Assembly: GCF_026151205.1 (NCBI RefSeq)
Contig: NC_087080.1
Coordinates: 939,812-1,003,811, forward strand
DNA length: 64,000 nt
Reading direction: 5' to 3'
From: Bolinopsis microptera
Taxonomy: Eukaryota > Ctenophora > Tentaculata > Lobata > Bolinopsidae
Both the position numbers and the translations under genes were made by a program. The notes beneath the pieces were generated by a model that saw only the letters and a program-made list of their open reading frames with translations, did no database searches and was not told the origin of the DNA. This document shows positions 1 through 22,594 of this stretch, piece after piece; positions within the stretch are counted from its first letter, which is position 1; every line of letters begins with the position of its first letter.

Positions 1-209
1 CATATATTACCAATTATGTTAGATGATAGACATTATCATGAATAATGTGTTGTCGCGAATAATGCGTCATCATAAAAATATGTTCTACCAAGGAATCTTG
101 GGAAGAATGTAGATTGTAGATATTTGATCTATAAATGTTAAGATTTTCATTAAAAAAATTAACAAGTAAGAAACATTCATAACTTTAAGTCATACTTACA
201 ATTTATTAC

Positions 210-659
210 GTGTATAATAAATTATACATAATAATTCATCAACAACTTGGTATGGTCAGAAGAAATGGCCATATTGTCATTGATCAGAAACGTCGCCGGG
301 CGCTTTACCTCTCCCTGGTTCGTAGCCAATTCGAAAATTGCTCCATAATCTGGCGCCCTTGTAATAAATCACTTAGTGATAAATTAGAAAGTCTCCAAAA
401 GAGAGCTATTAAATGGATTCTGTCTGAAGAGGGCCGCAGTTATCCACCTGAGCAGTATGTCAAAAAGTGCAAGCTTGTCGACATTCTCCCTTTGTCTCAA
501 AAGTTTGACTTGAATGATCTTATTTTTTTCCACAAAGTTCTGAACAATTTAATTCCTGTATCGCTGCCTCACTATCTCTCTTTATATCAGGGGACTTCTC
601 GACTAAGACGTTGCCACCTCGACAGTCTGTCTATTGTGTCATCAATTTTACCTAAGTAA
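210..659 (+). pseudogene. C-terminal fragment of a non-LTR retrotransposon ORF
   Basis: This 149-codon open stretch resembles the region after the reverse transcriptase domain of Jockey/CR1-type LINE proteins. The recognisable part is the run LYLSLVRSQFENCSIIWRP followed by a helix with LQKRAIKWIL and a Leu-rich end. No catalytic RT motifs are present, so only the 3' part of an element is represented. The frame stops exactly where the 91-bp minisatellite begins at about 658, so the array has grown into or against the element. The first ATG is unlikely to be a real start. Family assignment rests on recognition of the post-RT motif, and the clade is not certain. Confidence 0.6.
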
Positions 660-3600
660 AGGAGCATCTGATCTGCAGCAAACCCCAAATAAACCCCTCA
701 CTCCCCAGGAAACTAGAGTTACGGAAGCAACAATACCACACTGCAGTAAAGGAGCATCTGGTCTGCAGTAAACCCCAAATAAAACCCCCCACTCCCCAGG
801 AAACTAGAGTTACGGAAGCAACAATACCACACTGCAGTAAAGGAGCATCTGGTCCGTAGCAAACCCCAAATAAAACCCCTCACTCCCCAGGAAACTAGAG
901 TTACGGAAGCAACAATACCACACTGCAGTAAAGGAGCATCTGATCTGCAACAAACCCCAAATAAAACCCCTCACTCCCCAGGAAACTAGAGTTACGGAAG
1001 CAACAATACCACACTGCAGTAAAGAGCATCTGATCTGCAGCAAACCCCAAATAAAACCCCTCACTCCCCAGGAAACTAGAGTTACGGAAGCAACAATACC
1101 ACACTGCAGTAAAGGAGCATCTGATCTGCAGCAAACCCCAAATAAAACCCCTCACTCCCCAGGAAACTAGAGTTACGGAAGCAACAATACCACACTGCAG
1201 TAAAGCAGCATCTGATCTGCAGCAAACCCCAAATAAAACCCCTCACTCCCCAGGAAACTAGAGTTACGGAAGCAACAATACCACACTGCAGTAAAGGAGC
1301 ATCTGGTCTGCAGCAAACCCCAAATAAAACCCCTCACTCCCCAGGAAACTAGAGTTACGGAAGCAACAATACCACACTGCAGTAAAGGAGCATCTGGTCT
1401 GCAGCAAACCCCAAATAAAACCCCTCACTCACTCCCCAGGAAACTAGAGTTACGGAAGCAACAATACCACACTGCAGTAAAGGAGCATCTGGTCTACAGC
1501 AAACCCCAAATAAAACCCCTCTCTCCCCAGGAAACTAGAGTTACGGAAGCAACAATACCACACTGCAGTAAAGCAGCATCTGATCTGCAGCAAACCCCAA
1601 ATAAAACCCCTCACTCCCCAGGAAACTAGAGTTACGGAAGCAACAATACCAAACTGCAGTTAAGGAGCATCTGGTCTGCAGCAAACCCCAAATAAAACCC
1701 CTCACTCCCCAGGAAACTAGAGTTACGGAAGCAACAATACCACACTGCAGTAAAGGAGCATATGATCTGCAGCAAACCCCAAATAAACCCCCCACTCCCC
1801 AGGAAACTAGAGTTACGGAAGCAACAATACCACACTGCAGTAAAGGAGCATCTGATCTGCAGCAAACCCCAAATAAAACCCCTCACTCCCCAGGAAACTA
1901 GAGTTACGGAAGCAACAATACCACACTGCAGTAAAGGAGCATCTCATCTGCAGCAAACCCCAAATAAAACCCCTCACTCCCCAGGAAACTAGAGTTACGG
2001 AAGCAACAATACCACACTGCAGTAAAGGAGCATCTGGTCTGCAGCAAACCCCAAATAAAACCCCTCACTCCCCAGGAAACTAGAGTTACGGAAGCAACAA
2101 TACCACACTGCAGTAAAGGAGCATATGATCTGCAGCAAACCCCAAATAAAACCCCTCACTCCCCAGGAAACTAGAGTTACGGAAGCAACAATACCACACT
2201 GCAGTAAAGGAGCATCTCATCTGTAGCAAACCCCAAATAAAACCCCTCACTCCCCAGGAAACTAGAGTTACGGAAGCAACAATACCACACTGCAGTAAAG
2301 GAGCATCTGGTCTGTAGCAAACCCCAAATAAAACCCCTCACTCCCCAGGAAACTAGAGTTACGGAAGCAACAATACCACACTGCAGTAAAGGAGCATCTG
2401 ATCTGCAGCAAACCCCAAATAAAACCCCTCACTCCCCAGGAAACTAGAGTTACGGAAGCAACAATACCACACTGCAGTAAAGGAGCATCTGATCTGCAGC
2501 AAACCCCAAATAAAACCCCTCACTCCCCAGGAAACTAGAGTTACGGAAGCAACAATACCACACTGCAGTAAAGGAGCATTTCATCTGCAGCAAACCCCAA
2601 ATAAAACCCCTCACTCCCCAGGAAACTAGAGTTACGGAAGCAACAATACCACACTGCAGTAAAGGAGCATCTGATCTGCAGCAAACCCCAAATAAAACCC
2701 CTCACTCCCCAGGAAACTATAGTTAAGGAAGCAACAATACCACACTGCAGTAAAGGAGCATCTGATCTGCAGCAAACCCCAAATAAACCCCTCACTCCCC
2801 AGGAAACTAGAGTTACGGAAGCAACAATACCACACTGCAGTAAAGCAGCATCTGATCTGCAGCAAACCCCAAATAAAACCCCTCACTCCCCAGGAAACTA
2901 GAGTTACGGAAGCAACAATACCACACTGCAGTAAAGGAGCATCTGATCGGCAACAAACCCCAAATAAAACCCCTCACTCCCCAGGAAACTAGAGTTACGG
3001 AAGCAACAATACCACACTGCAGTAAAGGAGCATCTGATCTGCAACAAACCCCAAATAAAACCCCTCACTCCCCAGGAAACTAGAGTTACGGAAGCAACAA
3101 TACCACACTGCAGTAAAGGAGCATCTCACCTGCAGCATACCCCAAATAAAACCCCTCACTCCCCAGGAAACTAGAGTTACGGAAGCAACAATACCACACT
3201 GCAGTGAAGGAGCAGCTGATCTGCAACAAACCCCAAATAAAACCCCTCACTCCCCAGGAAACTAGAGTTACGGAAGCAACAATACCACACTGCAGTAAAG
3301 GAGCATCTGCTCTGCAGCAAACCCCAAATAAAACCCCTCACTCCCCAGGAAACTAGAGTTACGGAAGCAACAATACCACACTGCAGTGAAGGAGCAGCTG
3401 ATCTGCAACAAACCCCAAATAAAACCCCTCACTCCCCAGGAAACTAGAGTTACGGAAGCAACAATACCACACTGCAGTGAAGGAGCATCTGCTCTGCAGC
3501 AAACCCCAAATAAAACCCCTCACTCCCCAGGAAACTAGAGTTACGGAAGCAACAATACCACACTGCAGTGAAGGAGCAGCTGATCTGCAACAAACCCCAA

Positions 3601-6600
3601 ATAAAACCCCTCACTCCCCAGGAAACTAGAGTTACGGAAGCAACAATACCACACTGCAGTGAAGGAGCAGCTGATCTGCAACAAACCCCAAATAAAACCC
3701 CTCACTCCCCAGGAAACTAGAGTTACGGAAGCAACAATACCACACTGCAGTAAAGGAGCATCTCATCTGCAGCAAACCCCAAATAAAACCCCTCACTCCC
3801 CAGGAAACTAGAGTTACGGAAGCAACAATACCACACTGCAGTGAAGGAGCATCTGATCTGCAGCAAACCCCAAATAAAACCCCTCACTCCCCAGGAAACT
3901 AGAGTTACGGAAGCAACAATACCACACTGCAGTAAAGGAGCATCTGATCTGCAGCAAGCCCCAAATAAAACCCCTCACTCCCCAGGAAACTAGAGTTACG
4001 GAAGCAACAATACCACACTGCAGTAAAGGAGCATCTGATCTGCAGCAAACCCCAAATAAAACCCCTCACTCCCCAGGAAACTAGAGTTACGGAAGCAACA
4101 ATACCTCACTGCAGTAAAGGAGCATCTGATCTGCAGCAAACCCCAAATAAAACCCCTCACTCCCCAGGAAACTAGAGTTACGGAAGCAACAATACCACAC
4201 TGCAGTAAAGGAGCATCTGATCTGCAGCAAACCCCAAATAAAACCCCTCACTCCCCAGGAAACTAGAGTTACGGAAGCAACAATACCACACTGCAGTAAA
4301 GGAGCATCTGGTCTGCAGCAAACCCCAAATAAAACCCCTCACTCCCCAGGAAACTAGAGTTACGGAAGCAACAATACCACACTGCAGTAAAGGAGCATCT
4401 GGTCTGCAGCAAACCCCAAATAAAACCCCTCACTCCCCAGGAAACTAGAGTTACGGAAGCAACAATACCACACTGCAGTAAAGAAGCATCTGATCTGCAG
4501 CAAACCCCAAATAAAACCCCTCACTCCCCAGGAAACTAGAGTTACGGAAGCAACAATACCACACTGCAGTAAAGGAGCATCTGGTCTGCAGCAAACCCCA
4601 AATAAAACCCCTCACTCCCCAGGAAACTAGAGTTACGGAAGCAACAATACCACACTGCAGTAAAGGAGCATCTGGTCTGCAGCAAACCCCAAATAAAACC
4701 CCTCACTCCCCAGGAAACTAGAGTTACGGAAGCAACAATACCACACTGCAGTAAAGGAGCATCTGATCTACAGCAAACCCCAAATAAAACCCCTCACTCC
4801 CCAGGAAACTAGAGTTACGGAAGCAACAATACCACACTGCAGTAAAGGAGCATCTGATCTACAGCAAACCCCAAATAAAACCCCTCACTCCCCAGGAAAC
4901 TAGAGTTACGGAAGCAACAATACCACACTGCAGTAAAGGAGCATCTGGTCTGCAGCAAACCCCAAATAAAACCCCTCACTCCCCAGGAAACTAGAGTTAC
5001 GGAAGCAACAATACCACACTGCAGTAAAGGAGCATCTGGTCTGCAGCAAACCCCAAATAAAACCCCTCACTCCCCAGGAAACTAGAGTTACGGAAGCAAC
5101 AATACCACACTGCAGTAAAGGAGCATCTGATCTGCAGCAAACCCCAAATAAAACCCCTCACTCCCCAGGAAACTAGAGTTACGGAAGCAACAATACCACA
5201 CTGCAGTAAAGGAGCATCTCATCTGCAGCAAACCCCAAATATAACCCCTCACTCCCCAGGAAACTCGAGTTACGGAAGCAACAATACCACACTGCAGTAA
5301 AGGAGCATCTGATCTGCAGCAAACCCCAAATAAAACCCCTCACTCCCCAGGAAACTAGAGTTACGGAAGCAACAATACCACACTGCAGTAAAGGAGCATC
5401 TCATCTGCAGCAAACCCCAAATAAAACCCCTCACTCCCCAGGAAACTAGAGTTACGGAAGCAACAATACCACACTGCAGTAAAGGAGCATCTCATCTGCA
5501 GCAAACCCCAAATAAAACCCCTCACTCCCCAGGAAACTAGAGTTACGGAAGCAACAATACCACACTGCAGTAAAGGAGCATCTCATCTGCAGCAAACCCC
5601 AAATAAAACCCCTCACTCCCCAGGAAACTAGAGTTACGGAAGCAACAATACCACACTGCAGTAAAGGAGCATCTCATCTGCAGCAAACCCCAAATAAAAC
5701 CCCTCACTCCCCAGGAAACTAGAGTTACGGAAGCAACAATACCACACTGCAGTAAGGGAGCATCTCATCTGCAGCAAACCCCAAATAAAACCCCTCACTC
5801 CCCAGGAAACTAGAGTTACGGAAGCAACAATACCACACTGCAGTAAAGGAGCATCTGATCTGCAGCAAACCCCAAATATAACCCCTCACTCCCCAGGAAA
5901 CTAGAGTTACGGAAGCAACAATACCACACTGCAGTAAGGGAGCATCTCATCTGCAGCAAACCCCAAATATAACCCCTCACTCCCCAGGAAACTAGAGTTA
6001 CGGAAGCAACAATACCACACTGCAGTAAAGGAGCATCTCGTCTGCATCAAACCCCAAATAAAACCCCTCACTCCCCAGGAAACTAGAGTTACGGAAGCAA
6101 CAATACCACACTGCAGTAAAGGAGCATCTCGTCTGCAGCAAACCCCAAATAAAACCCCTCACTCCCCAGGAAACTAGAGTTACGGAAGCAACAATACCAC
6201 ACTGCAGTAAAGGAGCATCTGATCTGCAGCAAACCCCAAATAAAACCCCTCACTCCCCAGGAAACTAGAGTTACGGAAGCAACAATACCACACTGCAGTA
6301 AAGGAGCATCTCGTCTGCATCAAACCCCAAATAAAACCCCTTACTCCCCAGGAAACTAGAGTTACGGAAGCAACAATACCACACTGCAGTAAAGGAGCAT
6401 CTCATCTGCAGCAAACCCCAAATAAAACCCCTCACTCCCCAGGAAACTAGAGTTACGGAAGCAACAATACCACACTGCAGTAAAGGAGCATCTGATCTGC
6501 AGCAAACCCCAAATAAAACCCCTCACTCCCCAGGAAACTAGAGTTACGGAAGCAACAATACCACACTGCAGTAAAGGAGCATCTGATCTGTAGCAAACCT

Positions 6601-8037
6601 CAAATAAAACCCCTCACTCCCCAGGAAACTAGAGTTACGGAAGCAACAATACCACACTGCAGTAAAGGAGCATCTCGTCTGCAGCAAACCCCAAATAAAA
6701 CCCCTCACTCCCCAGGAAACTAGAGTTACGGAAGCAACAATACCACACTGCAGTAAAGGAGCATCTGATCTGCAGCAAACCCCAAATAAAACCCCTCACT
6801 CCCCAGGAAACTAGAGTTACGGAAGCAACAATACCACACTGCAGTAAAGGAGCATCTCGTCTGCATCAAACCCCAAATAAAACCCCTTACTCCCCAGGAA
6901 ACTAGAGTTACGGAAGCAACAATACCACACTGCAGTAAAGGAGCATCTGATCTGCAGCAAACCCCAAATAAAACCCCTCACTCCCCAGGAAACTAGAGTT
7001 ACGGAAGCAACAATACCACACTGCAGTAAAGGAGCATCTGGTCTGCAGCAAACCCCAAATAAAACCCCTCACTCCCCAGGAAACTAGAGTTACGGAAGCA
7101 ACAATACCACACTGCAGTAAAGGAGCATCTGATCTGTAGCAAACCTCAAATAAAACCCCTCACTCCCCAGGAAACTAGAGTTACGGAAGCAACAATACCA
7201 CACTGCAGTAAAGGAGCATCTGATCTGCAGCAAACACAAATAAAACCCCTCACTCCCCAGGAAACTAGAGTTACGGAAGCAACAATACCACACTGCAGTA
7301 AAGGAGCATCTGATCTGCAGCAAACCCCAAATAAAACCCCTCACTCCCCAGGAAACTAGAGTTACGGAAGCAACAATACCACACTGCAGTAAAGGAGCAT
7401 CTGATCTGCAGCAAACACCAAATAAAACCCCTCACACCCCAGGAAACTAGAGTTACGGAAGCAACAATACCACACTGCAGTAAAGGAGCATCTGATCTGC
7501 AGCAAACCCCAAATAAAACCCCTCACTCCCCAGGAAACTAGAGTTACGGAAGCAACAATACCACACTGCAGTAAAGGAGCATCTGATCTGCAGCAAACCC
7601 CAAATAAAACCCCTCACTCCCCAGGAAACTAGAGTTACGGAAGCAACAATACCACACTGCAGTAACGGAGCATCTCATCTGCAGCAAACCCCAAATAAAA
7701 CCCTCACTCCCCAGGAAACTAGAGTTACGGAAGCAACAATACCACACTGCAGTAAAGGAGCATCTGATCTGCAGCAAACCCCAAATAAAACCCCTCTCTC
7801 CCCAGGAAACTAGAGTTACCGAAGCAACAATACCACACTGCAGTAAAGGAGCATCTGCAGCAAACCCCAAATAAAACCCCTCACTCCCCAGGAAACTAGA
7901 GTTACGGAAGCAACAATACCACACTGCAGTAAAGGAGCATCTGCAGCAAACCCCAAATAAAACCCCGCACTCCCCAGGAAACTAGAGTTACGGAAGCAAC
8001 AATACCACACTGCAGTAAAGGAGCATCTCATTTGCAG
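658..8037. repeat. 91-bp tandem minisatellite, about 81 copies
   Basis: A 91-bp unit runs almost without interruption for 7.4 kb, with a few percent substitutions and rare indels; some copies near 7,670-7,960 are shortened. Positions such as TCTGATCTGCAG and TCTCATCTGCAG vary between copies in patches, which suggests sub-families spread by unequal exchange or conversion. The array ends in a TTTGCAG that directly precedes the ACAP exon at 8038, so each unit carries a near copy of that splice acceptor. Because 91 is not a multiple of three, the 84-codon minus-strand frames inside it are by-products and not genes. Confidence 0.95.
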
Positions 8038-18624
<10,587 letters not shown>

Positions 18625-18781
18625 CAATAACCTTCCGTCTTAATCACGTTTTAAAATAGAGTTTTAAAATCTGACGTGATGTTTTGCGACAGATTTTTGC
18701 AGGATTGCAACTCACTTGTCATCATGTGACAGTGATTCCACTTGTGTTGCGACCCTGCACCCTGTACGTGTATAATATTAG

Positions 18782-18787
18782 AATAAA
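18782..18787 (+). terminator. Probable polyadenylation signal of the ACAP gene
   Basis: AATAAA lies about 140-160 bp after the candidate stop codons of the ACAP gene, a usual 3'UTR distance. No other AATAAA lies closer to the stops. Confidence 0.55.
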
Positions 18788-19654
18788 CTGAGGTACGTAA
18801 TGTTTTGTGTCGTGATTTTATTTAGCTCTCCAGAAGGAACGAGTAAATACAATATTTTAAATAAAGAGTAAAAATGTTATTTTAAATAACATCAATATTT
18901 TGACTCCTTCATTTCATTTAAATTTGATGTTTTATGATCGTTGGTTTCATCTTACAGCACATTTCACATTTGCCCATTTTTCGCTATTTAAGATGAGTTT
19001 GGCAGCAAAATAAGTAAAGATATCGTATATAGAATTTAAAATAAAGTCATATAACATTATGTGTATATATAAAAAGATGATTTGTGATTTATGACGTTTA
19101 TGAATTATGAATTTCGGGAAATTAATGTTGTACTGTTGATCGGTTTGATTTTGTGAGCTCAACCTTTTGTTTGTATTTCATGACGTGTTCTAATCATGAA
19201 TTCGAATTCAATCAAGCCTGTCGCATAGAACTTAGTTTGATTGAGAAAAGTGTTGATACGATGCTCACCAATCACTATCGTTTGCTTAACCCATATTCTT
19301 CCACGGTACTTTTAAAAGTACGGTTTATAAACAGTGACCTAACTTGTCTCGTGACAAATATTTTTTGATACAGTTTTTTGCATTAGGTTAGAAAAGGTCT
19401 GCTGATGATTTTAACACCCTGACCATATGGTTTAAAAAAGCAAGAAATTTATAGGATGTTGGCAAAGGTGATCAAAAATGGTACTTTGAAAAATGGTAAA
19501 TTCTCGGTACCACCAGCCAATTCTCCAACTTTGATGGATCCCAAATTTGGTTTTTTAATATTGCCTAAACGATTGTGCAATAAATAGGCAATAATGTGGG
19601 GCGACATAAAAATCATAAATTGCCTCTAATTGAGATGTAAATTGGGTGTACTTT

Positions 19655-19785
19655 AAAAAGTACATCATTCTAGACAATGATGTACTTTTAAAAGTGCGTA
19701 CTTTTAAAAGTGCATTATCTTCGAATGATGTACTTTTAAAAGGACAGGTTTCACGAAAAATGTACTTTTAAAAGTACAGGTTTAT
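19655..19785. repeat. Cluster of GTACTTTTAAAAGTAC palindromes, left
   Basis: Several exact or near copies of the 16-bp palindrome GTACTTTTAAAAGTAC are spaced 20-40 bp apart and joined by short segments such as ATCATT and AATGATGT. A single further copy sits at about 19305. A matching cluster in the opposite arrangement occurs at 22241-22400. Confidence 0.75.
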
Positions 19786-19789
19786 ATAG

Positions 19790-20500
19790 AGTACACAATG
19801 TGTGATGGCATGATTAATGTCGGTAAGACTGTAAGTGTAATGGCAGGTAAATTGTTCTGAATCAGAACGGAAGTCACAACAAAAAATTTCTGTTGTGACT
19901 TCTGGGATTTAGTCGATCTTAAAAGGATCCACGTTTTCACCCGGTTATTCCACGTCTTCCAGGGCGGCCTTCAATATACTCTTTCTTAATGTGGGGGGGG
20001 GGGGAGAACATAAGGTCAGAATCGTACGTGACGTTTGGGGGGGGGGGGGGGGGGGGAGTGGGTCATATTTTCTTCCAAAACACAGTTAGTACTTTTGTAC
20101 TAAGTGGTTGGTATGCTGCTCATTTCCCAGAAAATCAGTTAGTACAAGGTACTAAGGGGCGTATCCAACCCCAAAAATACCCATTTTACCTCAAATTTCA
20201 ATTTTGGGAATGGGTTTTTTTTTGGGTTTTGAGGTTTTTTTCCTTTATTTTTGGTTTTTTTAATTTTGTTTCCTTTTTTTGTAACTTTTTATTTAATTCG
20301 ACTACATTGAAAACAAAACCCCTACTAAATAGTGGGTATAATTTGCCCATTTCTCAACAGTTAGTACCGCAAAAGGGGTGGGTGTCCTAAATACTATCAG
20401 GAAAAAAAAACAGTTAGTACTGCGAAGGGGATGGGTGGGTCTTTTTTGTAAGTTCCAAAGTTGCACTTAGTCGACGTCACGTAGGGTACTTGGTACCTGA

Positions 20501-20541
<41 letters not shown>

Positions 20542-20600
20542 CTTAATGTTTACAATCCTAGATCTCATGTAACTGGTTTCCGAATTTCGATGTATGTTTA
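19790..20600. other. Non-coding stretch with long G and C homopolymers
   Basis: Two runs of G (near 19,992 and 20,038) and a C run of nearly 40 bases (from about 20,503) are present. A motif CAGTTAGTAC followed by a purine-rich AAGGGG segment repeats three or four times between 20,083 and 20,440. No supported gene was found; open frames here are produced by the homopolymers. Confidence 0.6.
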
Positions 20601-20629
20601 CTATTAAATACTGGCATGATTGTGTGCCA

Positions 20630-21950
20630 TCAGCAACCTGATGTTCCAACATAAGATTCCTTTCCTTGTAGTCTATACATTTCCTCAGCTGCGTTGTTCT
20701 GGTCCTCTAGAACTCTCTCAGCTTCTGCTACTCTCTTCTGTTCCTCTAGAATTGTCTCAGCTTCTGCTACTCTCTTCTGTTCCTCTAGAATACGCTCAGC
20801 TTCTGTTACTCTCTTCTTTTCCTCTAGAACTCTCTCCACCTCTGCTACTCTCTTCTGCTCCTCTAGAATTCTCTCAGCTTCTGCTACTCTCTTCTGTTCC
20901 TCTAGAATACGCTCAGCTTCTGTTACTCTCTTCTTTTCCTCTAGAACTCTCTCCACCTCTGCTACTCTCTTCTGCTCCTCTAGAATTCTCTCAGCTTCTG
21001 CTACTCTCTTCTGTTCCTCTAGAATTCTCTCAGCTTCTGCTACCTTCTTCTGTTCCTCTAGAACTCTCTCAGCTTCTGCTACTCTCTTCTGCTCCTCTAG
21101 AACTCTCTCAGCTTCTGCTACTCTCTTCTGTTCCTCTAGAATTCTCTCCACCTCTGGTAATCTCTTCTGTTCCTCTAGAATATGCTCAGCTTCTGCTACT
21201 CTCTTCTGCTCCTCTAGAATTCTCTCCACCTCTGCTACTCTCTTCTGTTCCTCTAGAGTACGCTCAGCTTCTGCTACTCTCTTCTGTTCCTCTAGAACTC
21301 CCTCAGCTTCTGCTACTCTCTTCTGTTCCTCTAGAATACGCTCAGCTTCTGCTACTCTCTTCTGCTCCTCTAGAATTCTCTCAGCTTCTGCTACTCTCTT
21401 CTGTTCCTCTAGAATTCTCTCTGCTACCTTCTTCTGTTCCTCTAGAACTCTCTCAGCTTCTGCTACTCTCTTCTGCTCCTCTAGAACTCTCTCAGCTTCT
21501 GCTACTCTCTTCTGTTCCTCTAGAATACGCTCAGCTTCTGCTACTCTCTTCTGTTCCTCTAGAATTCTCTCCACCTCTGCTACTCTCTTCTGTTCCTCTA
21601 GAATATGCTCAGCTTCTGCTACTCTCTTCTGTTCCTCTAGAATTCTCTCCACCTCTGGTACTCTCTTCTGTTCCTCTAGAATATGCTCAGCTTCTGCTAC
21701 TCTCTTCTGCTCCTCTAGAATTCTCTCCACCTCTGCTAGTTTCTTCTGCTCCTCTAGAATACGCTCAGCTTCTGCTACTCTCTTCTGTTCCTCTAGAACT
21801 CTCTCAGCTTCTGCTGCTCTATTCTGTTCCTCTAGAATATGCTCAGCTTCTGCTACTCTCTTCTGTTCCTCTAAAATTGTCTCAGCCTCTGCTACTCTCT
21901 TCTCATTCTCACCATTTTCGGCGTTCTTTAAGTTGTGAAAAGCGTCTGGC
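20630..21950 (-). CDS. Coiled-coil repeat protein exon (13-residue repeats), status uncertain
   Basis: On the minus strand an open frame runs from about 21950 down to a stop at 20630 and encodes roughly 31 repeats of a 13-residue unit like RILEEQKRVAEAE, ending with a non-repeat tail MYRLQGKESYVGTSGC. The composition (Glu, Lys, Arg, Gln with spaced Leu, Val and Ala) is ideal for a long alpha-helical coiled coil. A stop lies just upstream and no Met suits a start, so this would be an internal or last exon with an acceptor near 21,945. Against a gene: the 39-bp unit is a multiple of three, so plus-strand frames are also open. Related arrays are found in non-coding parts of this window. Confidence 0.4.
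20698..21905. repeat. 39-bp tandem array, about 31 copies
   Basis: Unit based on CTCTAGAATTCTCTCAGCTT followed by CTGCTACTCTCTTCTGTTC. Variants (CTCCACCTCTGC, GAATACGCTC, GAACTCTCTC) recur in the same order at several places, showing higher-order repeats of two to three units. One copy near 21,420 has lost six bases in frame. Indels are multiples of three, which is compatible with coding constraint. Confidence 0.95.
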
Positions 21951-22240
21951 TATAAGTGCGTCTGGCTAAGTGCGAAGTGTGTGACGTTGCACTTTGTGTG
22001 CTTTGTTTTAAGCCTCATCATCAGTTAGAGCAAAAAGCACAAAACCTGACAATTTTCGTAAAATTCTAGTAAATTGGTAAATGGAATTATGATAGTAGTT
22101 TATAAGTATAGCTGTTCATGATTTGTTCAGTGTACCACTTAAATTTTGTGTGGTATTGTTTAAATTTTATTCAGCCATTCTGACAAGGGCTTTTAGTTTT
22201 ATTATCTGACCCTGAGTTCCTGTTTAATTAACTAACGTAC

Positions 22241-22400
22241 CTCCAAAAGTACACTATTCATTAAACCCGTACTTTTAAAAGTACATTATTTATTAAACCC
22301 GTGCTTTTAAAAGTACATCATTCAAATATGATGTACTTTTAAAAGTACGATGCAATGTTCCAAAAAAGCAAGCTCCAGCAATGAACTTTTAAAAGTACGG
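22241..22400. repeat. Cluster of GTACTTTTAAAAGTAC palindromes, right
   Basis: Four or five palindrome copies linked by ATTAAACCCGT and TATGATGT segments. Read on the opposite strand it resembles the cluster at 19655-19785, so the two could be inverted ends of one element that encloses the coiled-coil array. Confidence 0.7.
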
Positions 22401-22594
22401 GTCGAAAAAGCTATAAAAAATATAAATTTTTTCAAAATAATTATTGCACCGTCGGAGTTGGTGCCTTAGTGCTTAGGAAAAAAAATTTCATCAAAAAATT
22501 TGAACGTTTAGAGTTGTTGGTATTATATGGGTTAAATGCCTTTAAATTGATTAATTTATGTATTAAGGTTAATAATATTACCTCTGATAGCAAG

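Noticed and set aside
810-2886. Several 84-codon minus-strand ORFs
   Set aside because: They arise because a 91-bp repeat presents the same frame every third unit. No start context or domain is present.
658-8037. CRISPR-like array
   Set aside because: The 91-bp units abut each other with no unique spacers, the locus is in an intron-rich animal genome, and no cas-like gene exists.
20620-21969. 449- and 414-codon plus-strand ORFs opposite the coiled-coil array
   Set aside because: They mirror the 39-bp unit. Their Leu/Ser/Pro-rich or Ser/Cys-rich products resemble nothing, whereas the minus strand gives a good coiled coil.
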